From positions 186,001 through 250,000 of the forward strand of contig NZ_QEOL01000006.1 in assembly GCF_003096715.1 (NCBI RefSeq): a stretch of 64,000 nucleotides of DNA. The letters are read 5' to 3'. The translations under genes were made by a program, and so were the position numbers. Below are positions 9,021 to 18,229 of the stretch, in pieces. Numbering within the stretch: position 1 is the stretch's first letter; every line of letters starts with the position of its first letter. Under the pieces are notes generated by a model. It was not told the origin of the DNA, made no database searches, and saw nothing but the letters and a program-made list of their open reading frames with translations. Source of the stretch: Paraburkholderia silvatlantica (lineage in GTDB: Bacteria; Pseudomonadota; Gammaproteobacteria; Burkholderiales; Burkholderiaceae).

Positions 9021-10007
9021 ATGGCCGCCGTTCCCCGTCAGACTCCTTCACCGGCCCCGTTGCGCATCGCCGTGATCGCCTTCGACCGCATCAGCCCGTT
9101 CCATCTCTCGGTGCCTTGCGTCGTGTTCGGCGAAGACCGCAGCGAAGGCGGCGTGCCGCCGTTCGAACTCGCCGTCTGCGCGGCGGAGCCCGGCACGCTC
9201 ACGACCACGGCAGGCTTTACGATCGGCGCGCCGCAGGGCCTCGAGGGGCTGCGCGGCGCGGACGTGATCGTGGTGCCGAGCTGGCGCGACACCCACGAAG
9301 CGCCGCCCGCCGCGCTTTGCGACGCGCTGCGCGAAGCGCACGCGGGCGGCGCGATCCTCGTCGGGTTATGCCTCGGCGCCTATGTGCTCGCGCATGCGGG
9401 CCTGCTCGACGGCCGCCCGGGCACCACGCACTGGGCCGCCGCGGACGACTTCGCGCAGCGCTTTCCGGCCGTGCGCTTCGATCCCGGCGTGCTCTACATC
9501 GACGACGGCGACCTGCTCACCTCGGCGGGCACGGCGGCGGGACTCGACTGCTGCCTGCATCTCATGCGGCGCCTGTGCGGCTCCGGCGCCGCGAACTACG
9601 TGGCGCGGCGGCTCGTCGTGCCGCCTCATCGCCAGGGTAATCAGGCCCAGTACGTGCAACAGCCGCTCGCGGCGGCGGGGAGCGGCGAGCGGCTGCCGGG
9701 TCTGCTCGACTGGATTCGCGCCCATCTCGACGCGCCCCACACACTCGACTCGCTCGCGCAGCGCGCTCTGATGAGCCGGCGTACCTTCACGCGCCAGTTC
9801 CGCTCGACGACGGGAACGACGGTGGGCGCGTGGCTGCTCGGCGAACGCCTCGCCCGCGCGCAGCAGTTGCTCGAAAGCACCGATCAGCCGATCGACGCGA
9901 TCGCCCAGCGTGCGGGCTTCGGCTCGGCCGCGTCGCTGCGTCAGCATTTCGTGGAGGCGTTCAGGATTTCGCCGTCGGCGTGGCGGCGGGAGTTTCGAGG
10001 GGCGTGA
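9021..10007 (+). CDS. GlxA-family transcriptional regulator (DJ-1/PfpI domain + AraC HTH)
   Basis: A 328-aa protein. Residues ~15-180 form a DJ-1/PfpI-like domain; the nucleophile-elbow region reads ILVGLCLGAYVLAHAG, and a TAAGLDCCLHLMRRL stretch follows. Residues ~225-325 form an AraC double helix-turn-helix (LDSLAQRALMSRRTFTRQFR; then AQRAGFGSAASLRQHF). GlxA-type regulators sense small nitrogenous or aldehyde metabolites. The divergent cysteine hydrolase is the likely target. Ribosome site weak (GGGACT). A helper-gene operon is not visible downstream, where the next gene is convergent. Confidence 0.9.
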   Translation: MAAVPRQTPSPAPLRIAVIAFDRISPFHLSVPCVVFGEDRSEGGVPPFELAVCAAEPGTLTTTAGFTIGAPQGLEGLRGADVIVVPSWRDTHEAPPAALCDALREAHAGGAILVGLCLGAYVLAHAGLLDGRPGTTHWAAADDFAQRFPAVRFDPGVLYIDDGDLLTSAGTAAGLDCCLHLMRRLCGSGAANYVARRLVVPPHRQGNQAQYVQQPLAAAGSGERLPGLLDWIRAHLDAPHTLDSLAQRALMSRRTFTRQFRSTTGTTVGAWLLGERLARAQQLLESTDQPIDAIAQRAGFGSAASLRQHFVEAFRISPSAWRREFRGA

Positions 10008-10070
10008 GCGGTTTCGACGGGCGGTTCGGCGGGCGGCACGCCACCCGCCGCCGAATTCAGGTCGCGGTAA

Positions 10071-10820
10071 TCAGGCCGCAGTAAACCAGCGCGCCGCATA
10101 CAGAAGCAGCGCGACGAAAAAGATCATCGCGGCCCACGCCCAATACGGCATGGCGTGCGGCGGCGGCTCGTGATTCAGCATGCTTGCGGCGCGGCCCGAG
10201 AGTGTTCCGCCCGCATGGTGCTGCGGCAGGATATGCGCGCGCCGGGCAAGACCGGCGAGGTTGATCGGCCGCAGGAAGACATGCTGCCGGCGCGGCGGCT
10301 CGCCCGCCACGCGGTTCGGCGCCTGGCCATGCTTGACCGCAACCACGGCGCAGAACTCCGTAAAAAAGTCGTCGGCGAGTTCGTGCAGCGCATTCTCGAT
10401 CTGGCGCGCAGGCAACTCGGAAAGCGGTCCCGTGAGCGTGGCCCACACCGAGTAGTCGATCCGCGTGTCCACGTCCTTGCCCGTACCCGGCTCCCTCGTC
10501 GCAGCGCGCTCTTCGGGGCGCAGCGCGACGTCGATCTGGCCGCGCAGCGAGCCGATGCCGTCCGCGCGGGCGCGAAAGCTCAGCACACGCCGGGGCGTGA
10601 GCGGCACCTGCGCCGTATCATTGGCAATGTGGGCGCGCACCTCGTAGCGTGCGCGCAGCGGCCCGAGCGGCACCGTGAGCGTGATCGCGTATTCGCCGGG
10701 GCCGAGCCGCCTGAACGACTCGCAATGCTCCATGCTCGCGCGCACGAGCGCCACGTCCTGCAGCGCCGCCCAGACGGCGGCCGGTTCGAGCGGAATTCTC
10801 AGCGCATCGTTCAGTTCCAT
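10071..10820 (-). CDS. CoxG/SRPBCC-family protein with C-terminal membrane anchor
   Basis: A 249-aa protein. The start at 10820 (MELNDALRIPLEP) has an AAGGGGAG ribosome site. Residues 1-~155 match the CoxG (carbon monoxide dehydrogenase subunit G) branch of the START/SRPBCC fold: VWAALQDVALVRASM, then a Tyr/Val-rich beta region. The C-terminus has one TM helix (YWAWAAMIFFVALLLYAARW), so the domain is probably tethered to the inner membrane. In molybdenum hydroxylase clusters CoxG recruits the enzyme to the membrane; no such cluster is seen here, so its partner is unknown. DUF427 gene starts upstream with ~31 bp between them. Confidence 0.75.
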   Translation of the reverse strand: MELNDALRIPLEPAAVWAALQDVALVRASMEHCESFRRLGPGEYAITLTVPLGPLRARYEVRAHIANDTAQVPLTPRRVLSFRARADGIGSLRGQIDVALRPEERAATREPGTGKDVDTRIDYSVWATLTGPLSELPARQIENALHELADDFFTEFCAVVAVKHGQAPNRVAGEPPRRQHVFLRPINLAGLARRAHILPQHHAGGTLSGRAASMLNHEPPPHAMPYWAWAAMIFFVALLLYAARWFTAA

Positions 10821-10851
10821 GGCGGCTCCCCTTTGCAAGCTACCGGCCTTT

Positions 10852-11217
10852 TCAGGAGGTCTGGTCGATCCGGTCCACGCGAGTTGCGTGGAAAGCCAGA
10901 TACCCCTTGATGCCGCGTGCGTCATCGAGCGGCGCTTCGTAGCTCCAGGCCGCGTCGTCGACGCGCCCGTCTTCGGTACGCAAATGGAAATACGTCGCCT
11001 CCCCCTTGAACGGGCAATGCGAGGTCTGTCCGGAGCGTTCGAGCCGCGCCATGTTCACGTCGGCGCGCGGAAAGTAGAAGACGTCGGGGTAGCCGGTTTC
11101 GCAAAGGGTGACGGCGCGCAGCGTATCGGCAATAGTGATGCCGCCATGAATCACGCGCACGCGGTGACGGTTCGCGACGAGTTCGATGCGATGGTCCGCA
11201 TCCGGTTCGACCGCCAT
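10852..11217 (-). CDS. DUF427 domain protein
   Basis: A 121-aa protein with the start at 11217 (MAVEPDADHRIELV), preceded by AGGGGAG. The conserved DUF427 core is visible: TLRAVTLCETGYPDVFYFPRADV, then SHCPFKGEATYFHL and AAWSYEAPLDDARGIKGYLAF. Function of the family is unknown. Next gene downstream is the CoxG-like one, in the same direction and 31 bp away, so the two may be co-transcribed. Confidence 0.85.
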   Translation of the reverse strand: MAVEPDADHRIELVANRHRVRVIHGGITIADTLRAVTLCETGYPDVFYFPRADVNMARLERSGQTSHCPFKGEATYFHLRTEDGRVDDAAWSYEAPLDDARGIKGYLAFHATRVDRIDQTS

Positions 11218-11358
11218 GTTCGGCTCCCCTGTTGGTCGGCGGCGCCTGCGGCGCCTTGCCTCGGCTTTATTATCGGCCAAACTTGGCCAGGCTGCGTGAA
11301 TCTTCTGCGCGGCGCGCGTGGGGCAGCGCCCAAAGGCGGCCTGGCCCGGCAAGGCGCC

Positions 11359-11865
11359 TTACCAGATGAACGCCGCCCGCGCGCCGCCGTTCGAGCCCAC
11401 CGTCACGGTGCTCGTCTTGTCGACGCCCGCATGGCTCACGTGCACGCTATAGCGGCCCGGACGCACCCTGACGAGCATATAGGGCCCGCGCGAAGTCGTA
11501 TCGAGCACGCTTGCGCCGTGCGAATCGGTGATCTGCACGCGCACGTCCGCGACGTACTCGCCGCCGCGCTGGGTAAAGCGCAGCGCAAGCGGCCACTCCC
11601 GCTGCGCGCTGAGCAGCGCCCTGGATTCGTCGAGGCCCACGCCGCCGGAGACGAACGACACGTCGCCCTGCTGCTGGACTTGCGGCATGCCGCCGCCATT
11701 GGTGTTGCCGGCGCTCGTAGTGTCGGTGGTCGTGCCGCCGACGGTGCCGGAGGCATCGGCCTCCTGCGCCGCCGCGCCGCCCGCATGGCCGAGAGCGAGC
11801 GTAGCCGCGAGGATCGTCGCGTAAGCCGTCGTATGGATGGGGCGCGAGTTGTGCAAACGCTTCAT
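11359..11865 (-). CDS. Secreted hypothetical protein with beta-sandwich-like C-terminus
   Basis: A 168-aa protein with a Sec signal peptide (MKRLHNSRPI..., cleavage probably after GGAAAQ near residue 34). A Thr/Gly/Gln-rich linker (residues ~38-68) follows. The C-terminal ~85 residues include VRVQITDSHGASVLDT and GRYSVHVSHAGVDKT, which looks like a carboxypeptidase-regulatory/PEGA-type beta-sandwich. AGGAGC lies upstream of the ATG. No specific function recognised. Confidence 0.75.
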   Translation of the reverse strand: MKRLHNSRPIHTTAYATILAATLALGHAGGAAAQEADASGTVGGTTTDTTSAGNTNGGGMPQVQQQGDVSFVSGGVGLDESRALLSAQREWPLALRFTQRGGEYVADVRVQITDSHGASVLDTTSRGPYMLVRVRPGRYSVHVSHAGVDKTSTVTVGSNGGARAAFIW

Positions 11866-12021
11866 CGATCGCTCCTTTCAGTGAGTCCGATCCCCTCCTT
11901 CAGCAAGGGACATGCCCGATCAACGCGCGCCGAAGGCTTGTGCGCCCCAAAAACCGCTGCCGCCGGGGCCCAGGGCCAACGGCGGCAGCACAGGTACAAC
12001 GTGATGAAACCTGCTCTCGCC

Positions 12022-12050
12022 GCGAATCCGGCGCACGGAGCCGGATTCGC
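12022..12050 (-). terminator. Hairpin downstream of degP-type gene
   Basis: Perfect 11-bp stem GCGAATCCGGC (12022-12032) / GCCGGATTCGC (12040-12050), 11 bp past the protease stop. There is no real U-run on the minus strand, so it may be a weak or Rho-assisted terminator. The rest of 11866-12061 shows no gene. Confidence 0.5.
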
Positions 12051-12061
12051 GACAGCAGGGA

Positions 12062-13567
12062 TCAGCCGAGATCGACGGGCACAAAAATTTGTGCGTCGTC
12101 TCGCTGGATCAGGAGCGCAATGCTGTTGCCAGCCTTCGAAACCATTTGCTTGAGCTGATCGGCGCTCGTCACCGGGCGGCCGTTCACGGCGAGAATCACG
12201 TCGCCGGGCTGGACACCCGCATTCTCGGCCGCCCCACCCGACTGCTCGACGAGCAGACCGTGGTCGAGCGAGCCGTTGCTCTTCTCTTCCGGCGTGAGCG
12301 GGCGCACCGCGACACCGAGGCGCCCTTGCATCTGCGCCTGCGGTGCGTCGTTCGAAGCCACCTTCGCGTCGCCCAGCGTGCCGATGGTCGCAGTAAGGTC
12401 CTTCGTGCTCTTGTCGCGCCACACCTGAACATCGGCCTTCGTGCCCGGCTTCATGCCCGCGATGAGCGAAGGCAGATCGGACGAATCGTCCACGGCCTGG
12501 CCGTTCACGGACAGGATCACGTCGCCGGGCTTCAGACCCGCCTTCGCCGCCGGACCGCTCGCGTCCACCGAACTCACCAGCGCGCCGCGCGGCTTGTCCA
12601 TGCCGAACGAGTTGGCGAGCGTCTGGTTCATCGATTGCACCGCGACGCCGAGACGCCCACGGCTCACATGGCCGGTCTTGACGAGTTCGTCCTTGACCTT
12701 GATTGCCTCATTGATCGGGATGGCGAACGAAAGGCCCTGGAAGCCGCCCGTTTGCGAGTAGATCATCGAGTTGATGCCGATTACTTCGCCCTGCAGATTA
12801 AAGAGCGGGCCGCCCGAATTGCCGGGATTGACCGGCACGTCGGTCTGGATGAACGGCGTGTAGTTTTCGTCCGGCAGCGAACGCGACTTCGCGCTGATGA
12901 TGCCCGAGGTCACCGTGTTGTCGAAACCGTACGGCGAGCCGATTGCCACCACCCACTGGCCGACCTTGCTTTGACGCGGGTCGCCGATCCTCACGGTCGG
13001 CAGATCCTTCGCGTCGATCTTGAGCACGGCGACGTCCGACTGCTTGTCCGCCCCGACGACCTTCGCCTTGTATTCGCGCTTGTCGGTCAGCTTCACCGTC
13101 ACGACGTTGGCGCCGTCCACGACGTGCGCGTTCGTGAGAATGTAGCCGTCCGGGCTGATGATGAAGCCCGAGCCGAGGCTCGCGCTCGGCTGGTCCGCCT
13201 GCGGACCATTGTCGCCGCCGCCCATGCCGGGCGCGCCGCCATAGAAGTGCTTGAAGAACTGGTAGAACGGATCGCTCGGATCGATCGGCAGCTGTTGCGG
13301 GCCGCTGCCGCCGCTGCGCAGCGCCGTCTGCTTCACGACGTGCTTGGCGCTGATGTTGACCACCGCGGGCCCGTAGGTTTCCACGAGACCCGAGAAGTCG
13401 GGAATGCCGGTCTTGGCTGCGGCTTCGGCGGGCATCATCGCTGCGGCCTGTGCCTGCGAAATGACCTGCGGAGCAGGCAGATCGCGGTGCCCTGCTACGT
13501 AGCCCGCCGACAATGCGACGACCACGGCGGCTGCCACGGCACTGCGGGAAAGAACTTTGGTATTCAT
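12062..13567 (-). CDS. degP: DegP/MucD-type periplasmic serine protease (Do family)
   Basis: A 501-aa protein with the start at 13567 (AAGGAG 7 nt upstream). It has an N-terminal signal sequence (MNTKVLSRSAVAAAVVVALS). The chymotrypsin-like domain carries His148 (NAHVVDG), Asp178 (SDVAVLKI) and Ser251 (NPGNSGGP). Two PDZ domains follow (about residues 295-385 and 400-495). It degrades or refolds misfolded envelope proteins. The two-component genes lie directly upstream in the same orientation, 136 bp from the kinase stop, which suggests an envelope-stress or cation-responsive unit. degP and mucD are both used for such proteins. Confidence 0.93.
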   Translation of the reverse strand: MNTKVLSRSAVAAAVVVALSAGYVAGHRDLPAPQVISQAQAAAMMPAEAAAKTGIPDFSGLVETYGPAVVNISAKHVVKQTALRSGGSGPQQLPIDPSDPFYQFFKHFYGGAPGMGGGDNGPQADQPSASLGSGFIISPDGYILTNAHVVDGANVVTVKLTDKREYKAKVVGADKQSDVAVLKIDAKDLPTVRIGDPRQSKVGQWVVAIGSPYGFDNTVTSGIISAKSRSLPDENYTPFIQTDVPVNPGNSGGPLFNLQGEVIGINSMIYSQTGGFQGLSFAIPINEAIKVKDELVKTGHVSRGRLGVAVQSMNQTLANSFGMDKPRGALVSSVDASGPAAKAGLKPGDVILSVNGQAVDDSSDLPSLIAGMKPGTKADVQVWRDKSTKDLTATIGTLGDAKVASNDAPQAQMQGRLGVAVRPLTPEEKSNGSLDHGLLVEQSGGAAENAGVQPGDVILAVNGRPVTSADQLKQMVSKAGNSIALLIQRDDAQIFVPVDLG

Positions 13568-13703
13568 TGCGGACTCCTTGCGCGGGGTACTCATCACGAC
13601 GTACCGAAGAGTAAGCCGTGTCGCTTAAAGGAGTCTTAAGCAGGCGGAAATCGCAATAATCGCGCGAACGCCCGCGCGGCGGGCATTTGCGGGCGATGCA
13701 AGG

Positions 13704-15005
13704 TCACAACCGCACGTCCACGAGCAGGCCGCCGGCGGGCGAATCGCCGAGTGTGATGGTCGCGTCGTGCTGATCCGCGATTCGTCGCACGATAGCGAGC
13801 CCGAGGCCCGTGCCGGCGATATCGGTGCGCGCGCGATCCGCGCCCGCGCCTACGCGATAAAAGCGATCGAACACGCGCGCGCGCTCGTCCTCCGGGATGC
13901 CCGGCCCGCTGTCCGCGATGCGCACGCGCGGACGCCCGTCGACGACGGCGAGGCTCACGTCCACGCGCCCGCCCGCGGGCGTGTATTTGGTCGCGTTGTC
14001 GAGCAGGTTGTTGAACATCACGCGCAATGCATCGGCGTCGCCGAACACGCTCGCCGCCGTGCTTTCCTCGATGCCGAGATCCACGCCGCGCTGCTGCGCG
14101 AGCGGCGCATAGTTGAGCACGCAATCATCGAGCAGTGCATGCAGATCGATGTTCTGCGCGCGCGCATGACCGTCGGGCTCGGAACGCGCGAGTGCGAGCA
14201 GCTGCTCGGCAAGCCGCGTGGCGCGCGTCACGCCCGCCTGCAGATCGCCGAGTGCTTCGCGGCGCGTTTCGTCATCCTTTGCGCGCGCAACGAGTTGCGC
14301 CTGGATCTGCACGGCCGCCAGCGGCGTGCGCAACTCATGCGCGGCATCGGCGACGAAGGCCTTTTGCGTGTCGATGGCCTGCGCGAGGCGTTCGAGCAGC
14401 GCGTTCAACGCATGCACGAGCGGCGTGACCTCGCGCGGCAGACGCTCTTCAGGCATCGGGTCGAGCGCTTCGGGATGACGCGTATCGAGCGCGCGCGCGA
14501 CGCGCGAGAGCGGCCTGAGCCCGCGCCCCACGATGATCCAGACCGCGATGCCGAGAAACGGCAGCACTACGATGAGCGGCCAGAGCGTGCGCAACGCGAC
14601 GTTCGCGGCGAGCCGGTTGCGCACGGAAACGGGCTGCGCGAGCTGCACGACATTGTCGCCGACGATCGCGCCATACACGCGCCAGTCGCCGCGATCGGTG
14701 CGCTCTGTCGAAAAGCCGAGTTCCGCGCGCGGCGCGAGCGGCGCACGCGGATGCGAGTAGTACATGAGCACGCCGTTGCGATTCCAGATCTGCAGCACGA
14801 TGCCTTCGTCGCCCGTGTCGCGCGAACTGAGGATCTCGTTGAATGGCTCGGAGGGCAGCGCCTCGGCGATTTCCTGCAGCTGGTAGTCGAACAGCTCGTT
14901 GGCTTCGGCGAGCGCCTGGCGATAGATCAGCCAGCCCGCGAGCCCCACGCCCGCGACCATGATCGCGAGCAGCCAGAACAGCAGTTGTCGTCGGATGGAA
15001 CTCAT
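13704..15005 (-). CDS. Sensor histidine kinase (QseC/PmrB-like)
   Basis: A 433-aa kinase. TM1 is at ~10-28, followed by a periplasmic sensor of ~115 residues containing WNRNGVLMYYSHPR (the 2CSK_N-like type of QseC/TctE). TM2 is at ~141-160, then a HAMP region. The HisKA motif has His223 (ADAAHELRTPL). The ATPase domain shows NLLDNATKYTP (N box), ADSGPGIP (G1) and GTGLGLAIV (G2). It phosphorylates the response regulator encoded 86 bp upstream. Signal unknown. Confidence 0.92.
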   Translation of the reverse strand: MSSIRRQLLFWLLAIMVAGVGLAGWLIYRQALAEANELFDYQLQEIAEALPSEPFNEILSSRDTGDEGIVLQIWNRNGVLMYYSHPRAPLAPRAELGFSTERTDRGDWRVYGAIVGDNVVQLAQPVSVRNRLAANVALRTLWPLIVVLPFLGIAVWIIVGRGLRPLSRVARALDTRHPEALDPMPEERLPREVTPLVHALNALLERLAQAIDTQKAFVADAAHELRTPLAAVQIQAQLVARAKDDETRREALGDLQAGVTRATRLAEQLLALARSEPDGHARAQNIDLHALLDDCVLNYAPLAQQRGVDLGIEESTAASVFGDADALRVMFNNLLDNATKYTPAGGRVDVSLAVVDGRPRVRIADSGPGIPEDERARVFDRFYRVGAGADRARTDIAGTGLGLAIVRRIADQHDATITLGDSPAGGLLVDVRL

Positions 15006-15091
15006 CGGCTAAAGGGGTCTCCCTGTCGATCCGGAGTTAGCGCTGTGGCACGTAGTCCGCTCCCATGCAGGGCCGCGCCTGATTTCCTGCT

Positions 15092-15754
15092 TCATGCGTC
15101 TTTGGCAATCATGTAGCCGAGGCCGCGCACGTTGCGGATCAGATCGGCCCCGAGCTTCTTGCGCAACGCGTGAATATAGACCTCGACGGTATTGCTGCCG
15201 ATCTCTTCGCCCCAGCCGTACATCTTCTCTTCGAGCTGGGTTTTCGAGAGCACGGCGCCCGGACGCGCGAGCAACGCCTCGAGCAGCGCGAATTCGCGCG
15301 CCGAGAGCGCAACGGGCGAACCGTCCTGGGTGACCTGGTGCGAAGCCGGATCGAGCGTGATCGAGCCGTGGCGGATGGTCGAATCGCTGCGGCCCGCCTG
15401 GCGGCGGATCAGCGCGCGCATGCGGGCGCCCAGTTCGTCGAGATCGAAGGGCTTGATGAGGTAGTCGTCCGCGCCGGCGTCGAGCCCCTTCACGCGGTCG
15501 GCCACGGCGTCGCGCGCGGTGAGGATCAGCACGGGCAGCGCCGCGCCGCGCGCGCGCAGTGTGCGCAGCACGTCGAGACCGTCGCGTCGCGGCAATCCGA
15601 GATCGAGCAGCATGAGATCGTAAGAATCCGCGCTCGCGGCCGAGAGGGCGGCGTCGCCGTCTTCGACCCAGTCGACCGCAAAGCCCTCGCCGCGCAGCGC
15701 CTTGCGCACGCCTTCGGCGATCATGCGGTCATCTTCGACTAGCAGTATGCGCAT
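15092..15754 (-). CDS. OmpR-family response regulator (QseB/PmrA-like)
   Basis: A 220-aa regulator. The receiver domain has the acidic pair E7-D8-D9, phospho-acceptor Asp51 (LMLLDLGLP), Thr in LILTARD and Lys in LIKPFD. The C-terminal winged helix shows LSAREFALLEALLARPG and IGSNTVEVYIHALRKKLG. Pairs with the downstream kinase and probably controls the adjacent protease gene. The promoter should lie in the 15755-16173 gap. Confidence 0.92.
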   Translation of the reverse strand: MRILLVEDDRMIAEGVRKALRGEGFAVDWVEDGDAALSAASADSYDLMLLDLGLPRRDGLDVLRTLRARGAALPVLILTARDAVADRVKGLDAGADDYLIKPFDLDELGARMRALIRRQAGRSDSTIRHGSITLDPASHQVTQDGSPVALSAREFALLEALLARPGAVLSKTQLEEKMYGWGEEIGSNTVEVYIHALRKKLGADLIRNVRGLGYMIAKDA

Positions 15755-16173
15755 CGTAATGTTGGCCGGGCGGCGGTGCTGCGCCGCGCTGCGTAAGTGG
15801 ATGACGATGCGAGCATTCTAGCGCCTGAACAGGGGCGCCGCGGCGCTGCGGCGCGCAGCCGGCCGCGATGCAGTGGCGGGCGTTGAGGGCGGTGTTTAAA
15901 TGACGCCACGCAATGTGCAACGTTTTCTTGCTGCAATGCGCGCATGCGGCGCGAGGTCTTTACAATGTGCGCTTTTGCGGCGCAAGACTCGTGATTCGGC
16001 CGCGATGCGCACGTGCAGGCTGGTACGGTACGTTCAAGCGAGCGCATCGTGAGCGCGCCACGAATCACACGCCGCCCTGATTTTCGCGCCCGCGCGCAGC
16101 ACCGGCGAGTCCCCGCTTGCCGAGCGCCGCGCCCGGCCCAAGCACCGCCCCTGCACTCGCCCGAACGCTTTTC
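15755..16173. other. Divergent intergenic region between response regulator and dacB
   Basis: About 419 bp between two outward-facing genes. It is rich in GC and CpG. A TACAAT hexamer at 15961-15966 could be a -10 box for the + strand but has no matching -35 box. I see no hairpin with a U-run, no coding signal and no repeat of note. An alternative TTG start for dacB exists at 16117. Confidence 0.4.
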
Positions 16174-17877
16174 ATGCCGCCCGCTTCGCTGTCCCGCCTA
16201 CGCTCCTTGTTCAGACTGCCTGCCTCGCGCACCGACCGCACGCACCTCGCCGCCACACCGCGCCTGCCTCGACCGCTCGCCCTCGCACTGGCCTGCGCCA
16301 CGCTCGCCGCGAGCTTCGCCGCCGCGCCCGCCGCGTACGCGCAGCCCGCAGGCGCGCGCATTCCCACGGTCAACGTGACGACCGTGCTGCCGCCCACTGT
16401 GATGGCGGGCCTCGAGCGCGCGCACGTGCCGCTCTCGTCGGTCAGCGTGGTGATCGAAAAGGTCGGCGACCGCCAGCCCAGCGTCGCGGTGAATGCCGGC
16501 CAGCCGATGATGCCCGCCTCGACGATGAAACTCGTCACGACGTGGAGCGGCCTCGCGATGCTCGGTCCCGACTATCGCTGGAAAACGAGCGCTTATACCG
16601 ACGGCGAAGTCGATGCGAGCGGCACGCTGCACGGCAATCTCTATATCAAGGGCACGGGCGACCCGAAGCTCGTGCCCGAACAGCTGATCGACCTCGTGCA
16701 GAAGATTCGCGCAGCGGGCGTCGCGCGCATCGACGGCTCGCTCGTGCTCGACAAGAGCGAGTTCGATCCGTCCACGCGCGACCTGCCCTCGTTCGACGGC
16801 GACGACAGCGCGCCCTACAACGTCGGGCCCGATCCGCTGATGTACGCGTTCAAGTCGGTCTCGTTCACGTTCTCGCCCTCCCGCGAGGGGGTGTCGATCG
16901 ACGTGGTGCCGCCCGTTGCGCAGTGGCAGATCGACAACCAGATCCGCGAGCGCGCCGGCGCGTGCGGCGGCCTGCTGCCGAGCCCGCAGGTTTCGCCCGG
17001 CGGCAACGGCGTCGTCACGGCGAGCTTCGCGGGCAGCTACGCCATGCGCTGCGGCGAGCGCACGCTCAACATGGCCGCGCCCGTGGACCACAGCACGTTC
17101 TTCGCTGACGGCTTCCTCGCGCTTTGGCAACAAACCGGGCAACAAACCGGGCAGCAAACGGGCGGCAGCCTCTTCGCCACGCCGGCCGGCGCGGTGCGCG
17201 AAGGGGTCGTGCCGCCGCGCGCGCGTCTTCTCGCCGTGCACCAGAGCCCACCGCTCGCGGACGTCGTGCACGACATCAACAAGTTCAGCAACAACGTGAT
17301 GGCGCGCAATCTGTTCCTCACGCTCGGCGCCGTCGAGGGCAAACCGCCTGCGACGACGGCCAAGGCCGCCACGGCCGTCAATGCGTTCCTGCGGCGCAGC
17401 GGCCTGAACATGCCCGAGCTCGTGCTCGACAACGGTTGCGGCCTCTCGCGCGAAGAGCACATCAGCGCGCTCTCGCTCGCCAACCTGCTGCAGAACGCGA
17501 ACGCGAGCCCGGTCGCGCAGGTGTTCATCGACTCGCTGCCGATCGTCGGCGTGGACGGCACGATGCGCAACCGCCTCACCAACGCGGGCGTGGAAGGCAA
17601 CGCGCATATCAAGACGGGCACGCTGCGCGACGTGCGTGCCATCGCCGGTTACGTGGCGGCAGAGAACGGCGAGAGCTGGATCGTGGCGAGCCTCATCAAC
17701 GACCCGCACGCCGAAGCCGCACGCGCCGCGCACGACGCGCTGCTCGAGTGGGTCTACAAGGGCATGCCCGAAGAAAAGCCCGTGTACGTCGAGCCGCATC
17801 CGAGGCGCGCGGCAAAGGCGTCGAAGTTCGCGAAGGCCACGCACAAGGCGCCGCCCCGGCAACGCGGCGCGCATTGA
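16174..17877 (+). CDS. dacB: D-alanyl-D-alanine carboxypeptidase/endopeptidase (PBP4, DacB)
   Basis: A 567-aa PBP4-type enzyme (peptidase S13) that trims or cuts peptidoglycan cross-links in the periplasm. Start ATG at 16174 is chosen over TTG at 16117; the signal region is long, ending near PAAYAQP (residue ~57). The catalytic motifs are present in order: SxxK = Ser116-Thr-Met-Lys119, SNN in KFSNNVMARN, and KTG in HIKTGTLRD. A small QQTGQQTGQQTGG repeat encoded by 12-nt tandem units lies near 17128-17164. The tail after ~residue 535 is basic (RRAAKASKFAKATHK). Confidence 0.92.
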   Translation: MPPASLSRLRSLFRLPASRTDRTHLAATPRLPRPLALALACATLAASFAAAPAAYAQPAGARIPTVNVTTVLPPTVMAGLERAHVPLSSVSVVIEKVGDRQPSVAVNAGQPMMPASTMKLVTTWSGLAMLGPDYRWKTSAYTDGEVDASGTLHGNLYIKGTGDPKLVPEQLIDLVQKIRAAGVARIDGSLVLDKSEFDPSTRDLPSFDGDDSAPYNVGPDPLMYAFKSVSFTFSPSREGVSIDVVPPVAQWQIDNQIRERAGACGGLLPSPQVSPGGNGVVTASFAGSYAMRCGERTLNMAAPVDHSTFFADGFLALWQQTGQQTGQQTGGSLFATPAGAVREGVVPPRARLLAVHQSPPLADVVHDINKFSNNVMARNLFLTLGAVEGKPPATTAKAATAVNAFLRRSGLNMPELVLDNGCGLSREEHISALSLANLLQNANASPVAQVFIDSLPIVGVDGTMRNRLTNAGVEGNAHIKTGTLRDVRAIAGYVAAENGESWIVASLINDPHAEAARAAHDALLEWVYKGMPEEKPVYVEPHPRRAAKASKFAKATHKAPPRQRGAH

Positions 17878-18229
17878 CCACACGTTGACCATGCGCTGAG
17901 CGCACGCCGATTGCACGCGGCGAACACGCTCTGTGCACGTCGGGCGGGCGCCGCGGACCTGCCCCCGTGCGGCTCGCCCGAGCCCGCCGCCGCGCGCGGG
18001 GCTCGAAGTTTTCCTCTAGCAAAGCGCCGCCCGTCCTGGGCGCGAGGCGTGTACGCTGACGGGCAAAGGCCGAAGGCGCGTCATAAAAATCTGTCATACG
18101 CGCACGGCAATCGAGCCGCGCGCGCGTACGAACACATACGATTGCGCACCAACGCGGCCGACGAGACATGAGACGACAACCGCCGCGCTGCCCGCCAGCG
18201 CCGCCCACGGGACAAGGAGGACGACGTTC
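17878..18229. other. Intergenic region upstream of sterol-desaturase gene
   Basis: 352 bp with no gene. GTCATA occurs twice (18080-18085 and 18093-18098) around an A-rich spacer, likely part of the downstream promoter region. A good GGAGG site precedes the GTG start at 18230. Nothing else recognised. Confidence 0.35.

Noticed and set aside
18078..18098. Pho-box-like GTCATA direct repeat upstream of the sterol-desaturase gene
   Set aside because: Only one half-site is a perfect CTGTCAT and the repeat spacing is 13 bp rather than 11, so PhoB binding is not supported.
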